NCBI GenBank assembly: GCA_003290165.1
Contig: QNQO01006240.1
Location: 186,001-250,000 of the forward strand
DNA length: 64,000 bases
Direction: 5' to 3'
From: Berberis thunbergii
Taxonomy: Eukaryota > Streptophyta > Magnoliopsida > Ranunculales > Berberidaceae
Shown: in pieces, positions 44,300 through 56,039 of the stretch
Layout of the letters: each line of letters opens with the position of its first letter
Position numbering within the stretch: the stretch's first letter is position 1
The notes under the pieces: generated by a model
Database searches by the model: none
Told to the model about the DNA's origin: nothing
What the model saw: the letters and a program-made list of their open reading frames with translations, nothing else
Program-made: the position numbers and the translations under genes

Positions 44300-44783
44300 T
44301 ATGAAACAGGAAACAACCTGTTTTGTGAAACAGGAAAAACAGGAACATGAAACTGTTTTGTGAAATAGTAAACGTTTTTGAACAGGAAACAAATTCTAGG
44401 AAACAAGAAACTGAAGTGAAACAGAAAACTGTTGTTCCTATATATACTAGGAAATGTAGGTGTTTTTTATTTTAAATTGCATGTAGAAAAACTGTGAAGC
44501 ACAGGGAATAGAGAAAGACAATTGTTGGAATTGTTTCATCTCTTGTTGAGAGATTGTGTGAGAATTGTCATCTTCTTGTACCGTGTTCTTGAATATAGTG
44601 GAATCACCTCACCGTGGACATAGGCGCAATTCGCTGAACCACATAAACTTTGTGTCTCTTGTGGTATGTTCTTGGTTTTCTCTAATTACTTTCATCACTA
44701 GTTGCTCTATTTAATTGATTGGATCATTGTGGTACTTGTGTGCAATTGTTGGTGTCTACCCGCTTCTGCAATAAGGCGCAACA
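44300..44783 (+). repeat. 5' LTR of the Tork-like copia
   Basis: It starts TATGAAACAGG (TG changed to TA) and ends GGCGCAACA. Near the start it has an extra segment of about 30 bp made of GAAACAGG-like repeats compared with the 3' LTR. A TATATATACT box lies near 44441. Confidence 0.93.
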
Positions 44784-44785
44784 AT

Positions 44786-44797
44786 TGGTATCAGAGC
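44786..44797 (+). promoter_or_regulatory. PBS of the Tork-like copia
   Basis: TGGTATCAGAGC lies two bases after the LTR end. Confidence 0.92.
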
Positions 44798-44935
44798 ACT
44801 AAGGGAAATTGATCTTGAATTATTCTACTTAAGATTGTGAAGATTCAAAAGTGCTAGGGATTGTTTGTGCACAAGTTGTTTGAAGAAAAATCGTAGTGAA
44901 GCTTCTTGTCTAGAAAGTCACAGGTTTTGTTTGCA

Positions 44936-45708
44936 ATGACATCCAAGGTGAGCAAAGCACATGTGGGGAAGTATGAAATCGAGAAATTTAATGGTAAGAA
45001 CGATTTCGGATATTGGAGAATACAAATGAGGAATTTGCTTATTTCTCAAAAATTACACAAGGCATTACTAGGGAAGGATAAAAAGGTTGAAACCATGTCA
45101 GATGATGAATGGGAAGAATTGGATTTGGAGGCTCGTGCTGCTATTTGCTTGTGTTTGGATAGAGACATAGTTTTTTTAGTTAATGAAGAGACTACGACAG
45201 CTGATGTTTGGTTGAAGCTTGAGTCACAGTTTATGACTAAGACATTATCAAACAAGTTATACTTGAAAACCCAATTGTACAGACTAGCAATGGATGAGGG
45301 CACTCCAATTGGTGATCATATCGCCAAGTTTACACGGATTATCTCAAATTTGAGAGATGTGGATGTGAAGATTGATGATGAAGACCAAGCAATTATATTG
45401 CTTTACTCCTTGCCGCAGTCATATGAAAATCCTGTACAAACAATTTTGTTTGGGAAAGATGAACTTACATTTGATGAAACTACCAGTGCACTCTTGTCCA
45501 ATGAGATTCAGAATAAAACTTCATCAAGTGGTAGTGGGAAAGATCAAGTCGAAGGGTTGGTTGCTAGAGGAAGGTCTCAAGTGAAATCTTCTTCAAAGAG
45601 TGGAAAATCTAGATCAAAGTCTAGAGGTCCACAATGTCACAAATGTAGAGAGCGGGGGCATATTAGAAAAAATTGTCCAAATCAAGGTAAGAGTAATCAT
45701 GATAACAG
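44936..45708 (+). pseudogene. Tork-like copia gag
   Basis: The first Met in the leader context starts MTSKVSKAHVGKYEIEKFNG at 44936. The UBN2-type domain follows (FGYWRIQMRNLL, ADVWLKLESQFM, LYRLAMDEGT, QSYENPVQTILFG) and then a basic region and one CCHC knuckle, CHKCRERGHIRKNC (about residues 240-255). The frame stays open to 45901, but homology to protease moves to another frame near 45710. Tnt1-type elements have one ORF, so this is probably an indel mutation. Confidence 0.9.
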
Positions 45709-48700
45709 TTGGAAGAGCAAGATACTAGTGAAGCAAGTTATGCATCTAGTACGGGAAATGATGAAGCATGTTATTCAGTTGTGGGTGAAAACACAGAAAT
45801 CTCTGGGAGATGGATCCTTGACTCTGGGTGTTCTTACCATATGTGCCCAAACAGGGAGTGGTTCACTACCTATGAGCACATTGATGGTGGTACTGTTCTG
45901 ATGGGTAATGATTACGCTTGCAAGATAGTTGGAATTGGAACAATGAGGATTAAGATGTATGATGGTGTTGTGAGAACCTTAACTGATGTGAGGCATGTCC
46001 CAGCCTTGAAAAAGAACCTTATCTCGCTTGGTGTTTTAGACTCCAATGGTTGTAAGTTTACAGCGGTAGGTGGAGTTTTAAAGGTTGTTCGTGGGTCTTT
46101 GGTTGTCATGAAAGGGATCAAACAAGGTAACTTGTACACCTTGATGGGTAACACAGTAACAGGAAATGTGGCAGCGGAAACTTCTTCATCAGAAAGCACT
46201 AGGTTATGGCACATGCGACTTGGGCATATGACAGAAAAATGATTGTCTCTACTGAGCAAGCAAGGGTTACTGAAGGGTATGCAGAAACCGACTATGGATT
46301 TTTGCGAGCATTGTGTATATGGAAAACAATGCAGGGTAAAATCCAGTACAAGCAAGCACAGGAGCAGAGGTATTCTAAACTATGTGCATACAGATGTGTG
46401 GGGGCCAGCGAAGGTCGCCTCTAAGGGAGGTTCCAGGTACTTTGTCTCCTTCATTGATGATTATTCCCATTACACATGGGTATATTTTTTGAAGTCCAAG
46501 AATGAAGTATTTGAGACATTTAAAAGGTGGAAAGCAATGGTTGAGAATAGAACTGGAAGAAAGGTGAAGACTTTGAGGTCTGATAATGGTACCGAGTATA
46601 CTGAGGGTACTTTCAAAGAGTTTTGTGATCAGGAAGGAATTGTTCGACATTGGACTGTTATAGACACGCCACACCAAAATGGAGCTGCTGAGAGATTGAA
46701 CCGTACTATGCTTCAAAGAGCTAGGTGTATGCGCTCCAATGCTTGTCTTGGCAGAGAATGGTGGGTTGAATCAATAGCCACCACGTGTTTCTTGATTAAT
46801 AGATCGCCACATTCTAGATTAGACTGTAAAACACCTTATGAGGTGTGGTCAGGTGAACATGCTGATTACAGTATACTAAAAATTTTCGGTTGTATTGCCT
46901 ACTACCATGTGAAAGAAAATAAGCTTGATGCTAGGGCTAAGAAGGTCATTTTCTTGGGGTATGCAAAAGGCGTGAAGGGTTATCGTCTATGGTGTTTAGA
47001 GGATAATAAATTTGTGATCAGTCGAAATGTTACATTTGATGAGAATTCCTTGTTAGTTTGTACTAAAGCTAAGGAGTTGGTTGATAGTGGTGGTGAATCT
47101 AGTAACACTCAGAAAATGGAAGTTGAAGTGTATGTTGATGCAGCAGATGAACAAGTGGTTGAAGCAGGCACACATGATCTGAATTATGAGCCTGAAGACC
47201 ATGAGGAACAACAACCAGTTGAAGATAATCAATCCCAGCAGCGACCTTTGGCCTTAACTAGGTCAAAACGATCGGTTAAGCAAGTTCAAAATTTTGGCTT
47301 TGAAGAACCGTTGAAGCACTATGGTCAATTGAATACAGTTGATTTGGTTGCATATGCACTCTCTGTGGAAGATGATGAGCCAACTACTTACAAGCAGGCC
47401 GCTCGTCATTCAGATAGTAAGAGTTGGTTAGTAGCTATGCAGGGTGAGATGGAGTCTCTCCAGAAGAACCATAGTTGGGATCTAGTGTCGTTGCCTAATG
47501 GAAGGAAAGCAATTGGCTGCAAGTGGGTGTTTAAGAATAAACAGGCTACTCTAGAGTCTGGTACTCAGTTCAAGGCAAGATTAGTAGCTAAGGGTTTTGC
47601 TCAGAGGGAAGGTGTTGACTACAATGAAATATTTTCGCCTGTGGTAAAACACACTTCTATACGTGTGTTGTTGAGCTTGGTAGCTCATGGTGACCTTGAG
47701 CTTGAACAACTTGATGTGAAAACAACTTTCTTGCATGGAGACTTAGAGGAGGAAATTTATATGCATCAGCCGGAAGGTTTTAAGGTTGTTGGAAAAGAAG
47801 ACCATGTTTGTCGTTTAAGAAGATCACTTTATGGGTTAAAGCAATCACCTAGGCAGTGGTACAAATGGTTTGACACTTTTATGTTGAAACCTGGGTTCAC
47901 ACGAAGTAAGTATGATTGTTGTGTTTACTTGAAAAAACTTCGTAGTGGCGATTTTATTTATCTTTTGCTCTATGTTGACGATATGCTCATTGCCTATAAG
48001 AATATGGTGGAGATAAATAAATTGAAGTCTCAACTTGCATCTGAGTTTGAGATGAAGGATATGGGTGCTGCAAGGAAAATACTTGGTATGGAGATAAGAA
48101 GAGAAAGGGAGAATAAAAAATTATTTCTTTCACAGAAGGGGTACCTTGAGAAGGTCATATCACGGTTTGGCATGGAAAACGCAAAGCCGGTTATTACTCC
48201 TTTGGCTTCAAATTTTAGACTTTCATGAAAGTTATCTCCAGTCACAGTGGAAGAAAAGGAATATATGTCGCATGTTCCTTATGCTAGTGCAGTTGGCAGT
48301 TTAATGTATGCTATGGTGTGTACACGCCCTGACATTTCACAAGCTGTTAGTTTTGTGAGCAGGTATATGGAAAACCTTGGGAAGAAACATTGGGAGGCAG
48401 TGAAATGGATGCTTAGGTACTTAAAAGGTACCTTAGATGTGGGTTTGAACTTCGGTGGAGATTCATGCCAAGTTCGTGGGTTTGTTGATTCTGATTATGC
48501 TGGTGATCTAGATAGACAAAGATCTACTACTGGTTACGTATTTCAGATATACGGTGCTCCGGTTAGTTGGAGATCTATGCTTCAGAATATAGTGACTCTC
48601 TTTACTACAGAGGCAGGGTATATGGCATTGACTGAAGCTGTAAAAGAAGCATTGTGGCTTCAAGGTCTTGTAAATGACTTGGGTGTGGAACAAGATAGTG

Positions 48701-48936
48701 TTGAGTGTCTCTGTGACAGTCAGAGCGCCATCCACTTGGCTAAAAATCAGGTTCATCACGAAAGGACTAAGCATATTGACGTCCGATATCACTTTGTTCG
48801 AGATGTAATTGAGGATGGTGATGTGTCTTTGGTGAAAGTACACACAAAAGACAACCCTGCTGATATGTTGACAAAGGTTGTTCCTGGAGTTAAGTTCCAA
48901 CATTGTTTGGACTTACTCCACATTGACTCATGTTGA
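45709..48936 (+). pseudogene. Tork-like copia pol, two in-frame TGA codons
   Basis: A single frame runs from about 45709 to a stop at 48934-48936, interrupted only by TGA at 46240-46242 and 48226-48228. Order: protease (RWILDSGCSYHM), GAG-pre-integrase zinc finger (LWHMRLGH, CEHCVYGKQCRV), integrase (HTDVWGPAKV, LRSDNGTEYTE, NGAAERLNRT), RT (KWVFKNKQATL, QLDVKTTFLHGDLEEE, LYGLKQSPRQW, LLYVDDMLIAY, ILGMEIRRE), RNase H (VDSDYAGDLDRQRSTTGYVF, TEAGYMALTEA, CDSQSAIHLAKN, TKHIDVRYHF). The catalytic residues I can see in protease, integrase and RT are kept; the RNase H motif has TEAGY where TEAEY is usual. Confidence 0.93.
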
Positions 48937-49074
48937 TTGAGGGCCCTTTGGGGCGTTGCCTTCAGGGCGGTTTCGTGAGGTGACAAAGCTATGGTGGAGT
49001 GTTGATCAGTTTATTCTTTTGCCTTGTTTCGGCTCATTTTTTTCTTTAAGAAAAAATTCGCCGAGGTAGAGAAT

Positions 49075-49529
49075 TGTGAAACAGGAAAATGAAACTGTTT
49101 TGTGAAACATGAAACATTTTTAACAGGAAACAAATTCTAGGAAACAGGAAACTGATGTGAAACAGAAAACTGATGTTCCTATATATACTAGGAACTGTAG
49201 GTGTTTTTATTTTATTTTAAATTGCATGTAGAAAAACTGTGAAGCACAAAGAATAGAGAAAGACAATTGTTGGAATTGTTTCATCTCTTGTTGAGAGATT
49301 GTGTGAGAATTGTCATCTTCTTGTACCTTTATTCTTGAATATAGTGGAATCACGTCACCGTGGACGTAGGTGCAATTCGCCGAACCACGTAAACTTTGTG
49401 TCTCTTGTGGTATGTTCTTGGTTTTCTCTAATTACTTTCATTACTAGTTGCTCTATTTAATTGAATGGATCCTTGTGGTACTTGTGTGCAATTGTTGGTG
49501 TCTACCCGCTTCCGCAATAAAGCGCAACA
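49075..49529 (+). repeat. 3' LTR of the Tork-like copia
   Basis: It starts TGTGAAACAGG after a purine-rich GAGGTAGAGAAT and ends AGCGCAACA next to the TSD. Confidence 0.93.
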
Positions 49530-50239
49530 CAGGGTTTCGAAGAAGTGGAGCAGTAATGGTTCAGAGATTTGGCCAAACTGAGTTAGAATCACACTCTCCA
49601 CAAGGCAGTAAGAAAAGCCAGTGGCTTTCACTTGACCAGGAAAGGAGAGTTTGCCACCGCCTACGCCAAGTAAGCCAGACAAGCCGGTGAACTAACCTTT
49701 GTTATTTTTGCCACAACTTATCGCAACATTATTAATTTTAGTCGAGTTTCCAAACGATAATTTTTCAGTTACAAAATCACCGTGTAAGATTCATCTCCAC
49801 ACATAACTTAATACAAACATGATGCATTCCGACACACCAAGCATCTCACTCACATTGTGGAGACTTGCAAGAGATGGGAGAGTATGAAGTTGAAGAAGAA
49901 GGTTTGAATATGGGTTTGCATTATTTGTAGCAGTTTACACAAGGTTTGCACTGCAGCTAGGTGATAGCACTACCTGTGTCAATAACCAGTAGGTGAGGCC
50001 TAGCAGGATGACCGATTCTGACTTAAGCAAAGTATTCTCCCGCTATGATTGAGATTTCTCTATCACCACTAACCTTGGAGTCACCCATTTCCATATCCGA
50101 CTTCTTAATGCCCTTGAGAGCCATTACTAGTTTCATATTCAGGTATCTGACTCGGGCTGCATCGTGCTCTAGCCAAGACAATAGTGTTCATGCAGGACGA
50201 TATCTTAATAACATCTGATAAATTTAATGGAATAATGAT

Positions 50240-51419
50240 AATATGAAGAGAAACCCATAGTTTGCCAATAAAACCCTAATTTTTCTTTTTCTTTTCAGTT
50301 TTGGTATTTTGGTGTTGGAGAGAAGAAAGAAAAATATTTAAAAAGAGTTAGTTTCAAAAATAACCTGACGCGTTGCTGCCTGGAGGGACCTCCTTTGAGG
50401 TAGAGAATGCGTTCTCCCTTGGAACTGTGTAATAGATTTATTCTATTTCTTGGTATTTCCCTTGATTTTGCTTATTTGATAAACTTGAAATAATTAAGGT
50501 GTTCTTTTCTTTTCTTTTTTTAATTAATAGAAATATTTTGTTTGTTCTTCTTTCTGTCTTTACTTTTTTGGTAGACTTCAGTGTATGGTTTCTTCACTGG
50601 AGTTTTAATCTTAAATCCTTAAATAAAACTCATCGAAATCTGATATGGACACCTATGGACGTACATCACGACTCTATCTACAGCCACTTCCATTGATGAA
50701 ATCAAGCGTAATGGTTGTGAATTGTGGTCGAACATATCATCCAATCCAGAAGATTAGCATCAGCTGCCAGGGGAAACTCTATTAGCAACCTTGATGTTGC
50801 AAGTATACCAGTATTCAATGAACCCAAGAAGCACATAAACATACAACCCACTTCATCTCGTTATATAAAATATCTGAAATATTTATCCACTCCATGTCTT
50901 TCAAGTTTCAGCTTTGAATCTCAGTGATAGGATCATTCAGTTCGCTAAAATAATTTGAATGCATTAACACAAATGCCCAAAACATAACATACTGTCACAT
51001 ACTATGCACAAGGAGCAAGTATTTTATAATGGTAAACATAAAAGACGGGGCTTCCTTGAACCACTGTTTATAAGTAACCATACAAGATTTTCCTGAACAG
51101 TCTTTCTGGCAAACAAAAATGAATCCAACAAGAAGCCAAACTTCTGGGGCCTGTTCATTTCTATGCAGAACAATTATTTTGATAGTTAAAAATTAAGAAG
51201 TAAAAATCTGTGATCTCAGCAGGAGTAATACCTCATTAACTACCAACGCAAGTCCAGAAAATACTTCTACGATGAGACTCTCCCAGGATGCTATGCAACT
51301 GGAGTAATCGGCCTTCTGATAAAAATGGGAGTTGTTGTGGCTACGGTAAAAGAGTGCAGCTAATTCATAAACAACACTTTCTTGCTCTGAACATTATCAA
51401 TATCACTGATAGATGCGAT
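50240..51419. other. No recognised feature
   Basis: AT-rich intergenic DNA. Short plus frames at 50499-50927 have no motif. The right end is probably 3' UTR or flank of the peptidyl-tRNA hydrolase remnant. Confidence 0.5.
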
Positions 51420-51828
51420 TTACCCAAGCTGTTTCATTGATTTCAAACTATTGATAAATGTTGCACTTTTATCAAATCCCTCGAACAAAAGAATCCTAAC
51501 TGCTTCAATCCCAATTTGAAAAGTGAAGTCCAACTGAAACAGCAGTCCAAACACAAGAAATTGAGTATTTGTGTTTTGCCTATTTCATTCTCAAATATGG
51601 ATTTTACATACCTCTTCACATTCTTGTTTGCTGAAAGCTTTAAGAACGAAGCTGGGATCTTCCATTTTCCCTGGGGGTCGCCCAATTCCTAGTGAGATTC
51701 AAGACATCATTAAAACATTGAAATAAAATAAGTCCTTATTGAAAATTGGAGCACTTCCAAACTTCCTATCTATCCTTAGACGAAGAAAATTGCGTTCTCC
51801 TTTTAAATGGTCGATTATACTTCTCATT
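51420..51828 (-). pseudogene. Peptidyl-tRNA hydrolase, last three exons
   Basis: Minus exons: 51828 to about 51773 encodes MRSIIDHLKGERNFLRLRI; 51688-51612 encodes GIGRPPGKMEDPSFVLKAFS with KQECEEV and a GTATGT donor; 51533-51420, after GCTGTTTCAG, encodes LDFTFQIGIEAVRILLFEGF and ends MKQLG-stop. This matches the C-terminal part of bacterial-type (Pth) enzymes, organellar in plants, which release peptides from stalled peptidyl-tRNA. The donor after the first exon lacks GT (GATAGG) and I could not find the N-terminal exons with the catalytic His/Asp region within the next 1.1 kb. It is a 3' gene fragment, or the end of a gene damaged by the gypsy insertion at 52941. Confidence 0.8.
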
Positions 51829-51829
51829 C

Positions 51830-52935
51830 TGCAAAAATGAGAGGAATGCTAACTGTAGTGCACCAAATTATAATTTTTGTGTATTATAGATATTCGATGC
51901 AGTTTTAGCCTCTGTAAGTGCAAGAAATGAAGTAAAACAATCATGAAAGATGATTCTTAATGCATCATCATTTGATTACTAATAGTTTTTGAGTTTTACC
52001 CATTATCATTTGCATCTCTGAACTTAAACCATCCGCTATATGTAACACTAAGGGTGATTTGACTTGCATCCCCTATAAGAACACCTTAGCTTTTGCCTTT
52101 ACCTCAGCAAGTGTTATTTATGTATGTTTAAGCATTGTGATGTAATTTATTTTTGGGCTTTGAAGTTTGAAGCTGACAGTTGAATAATGGTTTGGCCATC
52201 CAGATTGTTGATTATTTGCATTTTCTATTTGATATGAACCAAACAGTAATCATTTAGTGATATTATCTCATTAATAAAGGTCTGATGTATCGGCGTATCT
52301 TAGTATTTTGAAATTTGTTTGTGTCGCCATGTTCATGTCTGCGTCTTTTAGTCCGTGAAACATACTGGAAACCTAAGATGAACTCATTATCTCTGTGTTG
52401 TGTTACTGAGCCAAACAAGAGATATCAGTCCCAAGATCAGGTATTTTAGCAGAAAGTACCTTGGAAAATCCAGGAAAGCCAACATAGGGAAAAGTTGTTC
52501 AGTACTTCATTGCAGGTACAGACCCTGTTTGATTACATAGAAAAGTTATTTTCGTAGAGAGAGTGACTTTTTCTTGAAAAACGACAAGGAGAATGACTGT
52601 TTTATGTTTGATTGTGCACAATACCCAAAATTTGATTTTCATATTTGAGCATTTGATTCACCTGGAAAAACTACTTACTTACAAACAATTTTCATACTAC
52701 TTAATTCACCTAGTGCATGAATGTTAAATAACTTGAACAAAACTTTTCATAAATACTGATTTCTGAAACACCTAATAAACAAAAAAGAAAACATAAGTTT
52801 TTTAAAATGAACCTATTAAGATCATGTTGGTCTGTTGAAGTATTTGGAAGAACTTTAATAATAAAGATTTCACAACGTTCTGATTCTAATAGTTGTAATT
52901 TCAAAAAATTTAGATATATGATTTAAGGAAAAAAC
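51830..52935. other. No recognised feature
   Basis: AT-rich, no frame above about 65 codons. I looked here for the missing Pth exons on minus and found none I could support. Confidence 0.5.
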
Positions 52936-52940
52936 ATTAG

Positions 52941-53580
52941 CGATGCAGGAGGATCCGAGTCAGATGATGTTTAGCTGTCCGATAGCACATTATTGGCACT
53001 GAAATACCTTGAATTGGCAGATCAGTGCAAAGATGGTAGGAAATCGTGATTTATTCCTAATTGGGGCAGGTTTTTGGTGCGTTTCAGTATTTTGACCATA
53101 ACTTTGGCTACAGGTATCAAAATCACGCATATGACCCAAATTCGGAAAGCGCTTTTTGGTGCGCACGTCATGGTCACGGAGCTACGCTCGGTGCACATCT
53201 TTTTGAGGCCAAAATCCATTGTTTCCCCTTTCGAATCTACAATTATAGTAATTTTTTCCTTTTATAGTAATATTTCATTAATCGTTTAGGAAGTGATTCT
53301 GAACCCAATTTGGGCCAGATTTTTGGTAGTTTTTTTATTACGTATTTTGTTTTAGCATGATTATTGGGATTTTCTATTTTTGGTAAAATTCTAATAATCA
53401 CGAGTTTTAGCTATAAAGCCCGGCTTGTAGGCTGATTTAGAGATACCTTTGATTTAAATAATTTAATTGAACATTAGATTTATTTCTCTGTGTTTTTTGG
53501 GCGAATCTTTTGTATATCTTTTCCTTGTGAATTGTCTGTTGAACTAACCTGCAGGATAATCTTTATTCTGTCCGGCGCCA
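52941..53580 (+). repeat. 5' LTR of the gypsy element
   Basis: It starts CGATGCAGGAGG (TG changed to CG) and ends TCCGGCGCCA. The 3' LTR and the solo LTR at 41100 begin TGATGCAGG. Confidence 0.93.
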
Positions 53581-53582
53581 GT

Positions 53583-53594
53583 TGGTATCAGAGC
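53583..53594 (+). promoter_or_regulatory. PBS of the gypsy element
   Basis: TGGTATCAGAGC lies two bases after the 5' LTR. Confidence 0.92.
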
Positions 53595-53631
53595 ATCAAC
53601 ATCTTCTTAGGGTGAGATTTCATCAGTTTCC

Positions 53632-54710
53632 ATGGCTGGTGGTCGTTGTCGTCGCGGGCAGGTTTCGAACGAGGAAGCCGCACACCGTGATCGTAACGTT
53701 CAGGATGTGATGATTGAGGATTTAAAGAGGCAAGTTGCAGAGTTAACCCAGCGTCTGGCGGCGCATGATTTCAGAGATCTTGAGATTGAAGATCACGATT
53801 CTAATTCCAGTTTCGAAAACCCGTATCACAATTGTGCTCTATTCTGGGAGCGTCGTGGTCGGGAGGATCGTCATGGAGACCTCATTTCAGAGTAGATCTG
53901 CCCGAGTTTTCTGGTACGTTACAGGTCGAAAGATTCGTTGATTGGTTGAATGAAATAGAGCGTATTTTTTAGTATAAGGAAGTTCTAGATCGTGTCAAAG
54001 TGAAATTGGTAGCCATCAAACTCAAAGGAGGAGCATCTGCATGGTGGGAGCAATTGAGGCGATCACGAGACAGGCAGGGCAAGGCCAAGATCACTGATTG
54101 GGAGAAGATGAAGGGTCACTTCATTCCTTTCGGCTACACTCAAACTTTGTTTCAGCAACTTCACTCGTTGAGGCAAGGCACACGATCAGTTGATGATTAC
54201 ACGGAGGAGTTTTATCAATTGATGGCCCGGAATGACTTATATGAGACGAAGGAGCAGATGGTGGCACGGTATTTGGGGTTACGACAGCCGCTGCAGGATG
54301 TCCTCAGCATTCACTCGTTGTGGACCGTTTCTGAAGCATACCAGTGCGCACATGTTGTGGAAAAACAGCAGAAATGGAGACCAGTGATCAGAAATTATCA
54401 AAGTAGTCGGCCAGTTAGCCCTCAAGAATTTCGTCCTACCCAGCAACAACCGCAGGGTAATTCTAATTCAAATATTAGATGTTTTAGATGTGGTGAACAG
54501 GGACATAGAGCGACTGAGTGCAGGAAGCCTGCTAATCAAAAAGACAACAATCTCCTGATTGAGAATGACGTGGTAGACAACAATGAAGAGATTGGAGAGT
54601 CTGTGTATGACGATGATGAAGTTGGAGATGTGCTATATGGAGATGGCCATGAGACTCTGGTTGTTCGTAAGACCCTACTGACTCCCAAGGGCAATTCAGA
54701 GGACGATTAG
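53632..54710 (+). pseudogene. Gypsy gag, first copy
   Basis: The ATG at 53632 starts MAGGRCRRGQVSNEEAAHRD. A small deletion near 53885 ends that frame at 53893-53895. From 54000 an open 236-codon frame holds the Gag domain (LKGGASAWWEQLRRSRDRQG, FQQLHSLRQGTRSVDDYTEE) and a CCHC knuckle, CFRCGEQGHRATEC, then an acidic tail. The full protein would be about 350 residues. Confidence 0.9.
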
Positions 54711-56039
54711 TTGAGAACCAAGATTTTCCCACGGCCTGCACAGTTGCAGATAAAGTCTGCAAATTGATCATTGACAGTGGCAGTTGTTAGAACGTAGTAA
54801 CTAAATAACCTGTCCAGAAATTGCAGTTGAAGACAGATCATCATCCCAAGCCGTACAAATTGTCGTGGCTGTATAAAATCAATGAGGTAACAGTAGATAG
54901 GCAATGCCAAATATCTTTTTTGATTGGCAGGAAATATTTTGATTATGCTTGGTGTGATGTTGTGTCTATGGATGTTTGTCATGTATTTTTAGGCAGACCT
55001 TGGCAATATAATCGTAGTGTTATTCATGATTGGCGAAAAAAATACATATTCCCTTAACACAAAAGGGAAGAAGATTGTGTCGACACCTCATCGGGAAGGA
55101 CCCACTTCTACCTCGGTAGCCAATAATATTAACCTGCTTTCTAGGTCCAGGTTTTAGTTGAGATTGAGCGTGGAGACGTGGTCTATGTTCTGCTGCCTTG
55201 TGGGAATAGTACAGCAGACATGAATCCAAATTTGCCAGCGGAGGTGCAACAGCTGCTAGCAGAGTTTTCTGACCTGATGCTAGAGGATCTTCCTCCTGGG
55301 CTAACCGCCTATGAGAGATATTCAGCATAAGATCGACCTTTTTTCGGATTCTAGTTTACCTAACCGACCGACTTATCACCTCAGTCCAAAGGAATCTAAA
55401 GAGTTGCAGTGACAGGTGATAGAGTTATTGGAGAGGGGCTACATCCGCAAGAGTATGAGCCCCATGTGCAGTTCTTGCTCTGCTGGTGCCGAAGAAATAT
55501 GGCTCTTGGTGTATGTATGTTGATAGCACAGCAATCAACAGGAAACAGGATCACAGTGAAATACAGGTTTCCAATTCCCTGCCTGAATGATAGTTAGACC
55601 AGCTGTCCGGTTCTAAGGTCTTCTAAAAAATTGACCTTAAAAACGGATGCCACCAGATCAGAATAAGGCGTGGAGATGAGTGGAAGACAACGTTTAAGAT
55701 GCAACATGGGTTGTGTGAGTGGATGGTCATGCCTTTTACACTGTCCAATGCGCTCAGCACATTTACGAGATTTATGCATCAAGATTTTACGGCATTTCAT
55801 GGAGAAATTCGTTGTAGTTTACTACGACGACATCCTCATTTATAGCCCGACATGGGCGTCGCATTTGGATCACCTCCGTGTTGTTTTTGATGTGTTGAGG
55901 ACGGAACACCTGTTCATCAATCAGAAGAAGTGTTCTTTCTTTACTACTTTTGTAACTTTTCTAGGTTTTGTTGTGTCTATTAATGGTGTTCATGCAGATC
56001 AGTCGAACATAGATATAGTCTTGGAGTGCTTGATTCTGG
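54711..56039 (+). pseudogene. Gypsy protease and RT, first copy
   Basis: Protease-like LIIDSGSC with a TAG (near 54768-54795), then DVCHVFLGRPWQYNR, then degraded RT N-terminus. RT motifs [15 protein letters not shown] (about 55694) and [12 protein letters not shown] (about 55812-55847) are visible, followed by the FLGFVVSINGVHAD motif. The copy runs straight into a second gag segment at about 56040. Confidence 0.88.

Larger units (their letters stand above)
44300..49529 (+). mobile_element. Complete Tnt1/Tork-like copia element in the protease pseudogene
   Basis: LTRs of 484 and 455 bp flank PBS, gag, protease, integrase, RT and RNase H. The 5-bp TSD CAGGG is perfect (44295-44299 and 49530-49534). 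Damage to gag-pol is slight: one frameshift after the zinc knuckle and two in-frame TGA codons. Gene order and motifs match the single-ORF Tnt1-type gag-pol. Confidence 0.95.
43812..50220 (-). pseudogene. ASPG1-like aspartic protease pseudogene, split by a copia element
   Basis: The N-terminal part (50220 to 49535) reads, in shifting frames, DAARVRYLNMKLVMALKGIK, then VIDTGSAIT with a stop, LQCKPCVNCY, and later GLLGVGGGKLSFPGQVKATG with FSYCLVE. The C-terminal part (44294-43812) reads GLSVGEVLLSITPSGFEMD, TIVDSGTTITRLQTEAYNSL, VPTVHFHLSGGKSLKLPPKN and GFSPNKC before a stop. These are the N and C lobes of a plant pepsin-like (A1B) protease with both active-site motifs (DTG, DSGT). Stops and frameshifts occur in both halves. 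Related genes are intronless, as seen here. The copia sits between APLLRNP and MDTF. Confidence 0.88.
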
